Positions 62,629-64,000 of a stretch of DNA of 64,000 nucleotides are shown here, one piece after another. A model generated the notes under the pieces. The model did not search any database. It saw only the letters and a program-made list of their open reading frames with translations, and had not been told where the DNA came from. Source of the DNA: Variovorax sp. PBS-H4 (lineage in GTDB: Bacteria; Pseudomonadota; Gammaproteobacteria; Burkholderiales; Burkholderiaceae_C). The DNA lies in NCBI RefSeq assembly GCF_901827205.1, contig NZ_LR594675.1:2852001-2916000 (forward strand), given 5' to 3'. The translations under genes were made by a program, and so were the position numbers. The stretch's first letter is position 1, and each line of letters begins with the position of its first letter.

Positions 62629-64000
62629 ATGAGACCAACCACCACGCCCACCCCCACCCCCATCCCCACCCTCAAGAGGACACAACATTCACTCAATTTG
62701 AAGCGGGACCCTTCGAAGTCGGACGCCGGCAATGCGACGCCGAGCACAGCTAGGCGCCCGATCCCGCAGAAGGGCGCACCGCCTGTGCCGCGACGGTTCG
62801 AAATCGTCGAGGTTCCGGGAGAGACCGATGCGGCGTTGATTCTTGACGATCGGGACCTCGGCGATCTGATATGCGGTTTGAAGCTGCCCGGTGTCACATC
62901 CAGGACGCACCTTCTCCGCGGGCCCAAGGATAAGCTGCAGCCAGCACTGGATTTTGCGAATCTGTTCACCAGCGTGAAAGGCCAACTGTCCTTACACGTG
63001 TTCCAAGACGCGGAAAAAGCGCTTGTCGAGATCTGTGAAGTTCTGGCAATGAGCGGTGACTTGAAGCTGTCGGGCAACAACATGGTGTCTGGCTCCGGCC
63101 ATCTGGTAACTATGCTTGCATTTGAGTTGGAGGAACTCGCTCGGAAAGGAAATTCCGAAGCCGCGTTCGCGCTGTTCAGCCGATGTTCGGCCCACACTCA
63201 AGTCGCAATTCTTGCCACTCCGACAGGTCTAGCCTTCGGGCAAGCAATCGAGCGTAGTGTTTCGCTGAGTAGAAGCTTCGCGAGAATGCTGGCGGATGAG
63301 GCTCGTTTCATAGTAAAGCGAGGCGACTCGCAGTTCCTCAAGAAATTTCTTACGGTCTGTCCTTTATTCGCGCGGGATCGAGTCCTGAAGTTGATCGCTT
63401 CCTCTCAATCTGCTGATAGGGTGGAGCTGCTTTGCATCGCCGATAGCGATCTGACGGACGTCTTGCTGGGAATGCTCCCGTTGAACCAGAACCTTCCGCT
63501 CGATCCGGCAGGTTTGCTGCGGTCTCGGCTCACCAAACTGCCGCGGCGCTCCTTGTCGAGCCCGAACGGCAGCAAGCCGCCCAAGGTTGGTGACCTGCAG
63601 AGCTACGCGACACTCAAGAAGGGTGGATGGCTGACGACCACCGGCTCCGCCACCCTGCATCTCGACAATGTGCCTACGAAGTGGGACATACCAGTCAAAG
63701 ATGTCATTGAGATCATGGTGATGGAGTCTCCGGACAGTGCGATGCACCTCGCGCTCGATCTTTTTGCGGGTTTTGCGGGGCCCGTCAAACGCAGTGCGCA
63801 TACCAACTGGACCGCCCCGCACGCCATTCAGGCGTGGTATGCACTTCAGACGTATGCCGTTCAGCTCGCCGCAGAGAACGATCCGATTGCGGCTCTTGCG
63901 AAGGAGGTCAGCGACAAGTTCCGCAAGCGGCTTGTGGCAGCCTTGGCCGGCCTGAATTCCACGGAGCGCGCCAACGCATTCACGGAATGGCTCGCCGTGC
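62629..64000 (+). CDS. Large protein with Thr/Pro-rich N-terminus, possible secreted effector (3' end outside the window)
   Basis: The frame is open from ATG 62629 to the window edge, at least 457 residues without a stop. The first ~55 residues are low-complexity and basic (MRPTTTPTPTPIPTLKRT, then Ser/Pro/Lys-rich), as in many type III effectors. The rest is mixed helical (ALDFANLFTSVKGQLSLHVF; LVTMLAFELEELARKGNSEAA; IQAWYALQTYAVQLAAEN) with no motif I recognise. There is no signal peptide. It lies 15 bases after a small acidic chaperone-like gene, and codon use is less GC-rich than the window average, suggesting acquisition. Function unknown. Confidence 0.7.
   Translation, partial: MRPTTTPTPTPIPTLKRTQHSLNLKRDPSKSDAGNATPSTARRPIPQKGAPPVPRRFEIVEVPGETDAALILDDRDLGDLICGLKLPGVTSRTHLLRGPKDKLQPALDFANLFTSVKGQLSLHVFQDAEKALVEICEVLAMSGDLKLSGNNMVSGSGHLVTMLAFELEELARKGNSEAAFALFSRCSAHTQVAILATPTGLAFGQAIERSVSLSRSFARMLADEARFIVKRGDSQFLKKFLTVCPLFARDRVLKLIASSQSADRVELLCIADSDLTDVLLGMLPLNQNLPLDPAGLLRSRLTKLPRRSLSSPNGSKPPKVGDLQSYATLKKGGWLTTTGSATLHLDNVPTKWDIPVKDVIEIMVMESPDSAMHLALDLFAGFAGPVKRSAHTNWTAPHAIQAWYALQTYAVQLAAENDPIAALAKEVSDKFRKRLVAALAGLNSTERANAFTEWLAV

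Overview
The window is high-GC (mostly about two thirds G+C) bacterial DNA, densely packed with genes that overlap by ATGA, GTGA or TGATG. The glpSTPQUV-type glycerol ABC transporter, the TgpA/DUF58/MoxR operon, the paired transglutaminase/ATP-grasp/alpha-E genes and the general gene content suggest a beta-proteobacterium of the Comamonadaceae, most likely Variovorax or a close relative. This assignment is inference from gene content; no rRNA or tRNA gene was seen. || Layout. 1-2763: end of a ketogluconate-type catabolic operon (PfkB kinase, 2-ketoaldonate reductase, PtxS-like LacI regulator). 2956-5669: saccharopine dehydrogenase-like protein plus an ALDH7 aldehyde dehydrogenase, probably lysine/pipecolate catabolism. 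5918-8247: MFS exporter, Lrp/AsnC regulator, RidA. 8244-20641: two sets of transglutaminase / circularly permuted ATP-grasp / alpha-E genes on opposite strands around comEC. 20923-37710: a type I secretion locus (HlyB-type ABC exporter, HlyD adaptor, small membrane protein). It is followed by a tandem array of three related lipase/RTX genes, one intact at 2608 aa, one truncated and one with its lipase core deleted. These alternate with two paralogous two-TM membrane proteins, each just upstream of a lipase gene. 37770-47871: a complete glycerol regulon (glpK, glpR, glpD, glpSTPQUV). 47947-53703: HD-domain protein, lytic transglycosylase B and the MoxR/DUF58/TgpA operon, all on the minus strand. 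53760-61879: HDAC-family deacetylase, MscS channel, etfBA, acyl-CoA dehydrogenase, nitronate monooxygenase-like protein and acyltransferase. 62116-64000: a lower-GC pair, a small acidic chaperone-like protein and the start of a large protein with a Thr/Pro-rich N-terminus that runs off the window. || The most interesting part is 24.6-37.7 kb. Lipase-RTX proteins next to their own exporter, interleaved with a repeated membrane-protein family having a cysteine-paired extramembrane domain, look like an effector/immunity array served by type I secretion. Remnants, a swapped module and a lower GC content suggest it is evolving by duplication and recombination. Other points worth following are: a glycerol transporter whose two ATPases carry complementary defects; a 79-bp element inserted between glpT and glpP with a 7-bp target duplication that keeps translation coupled; a strong promoter/palindrome controlling etfBA; and a possible type III effector/chaperone pair at the right edge.
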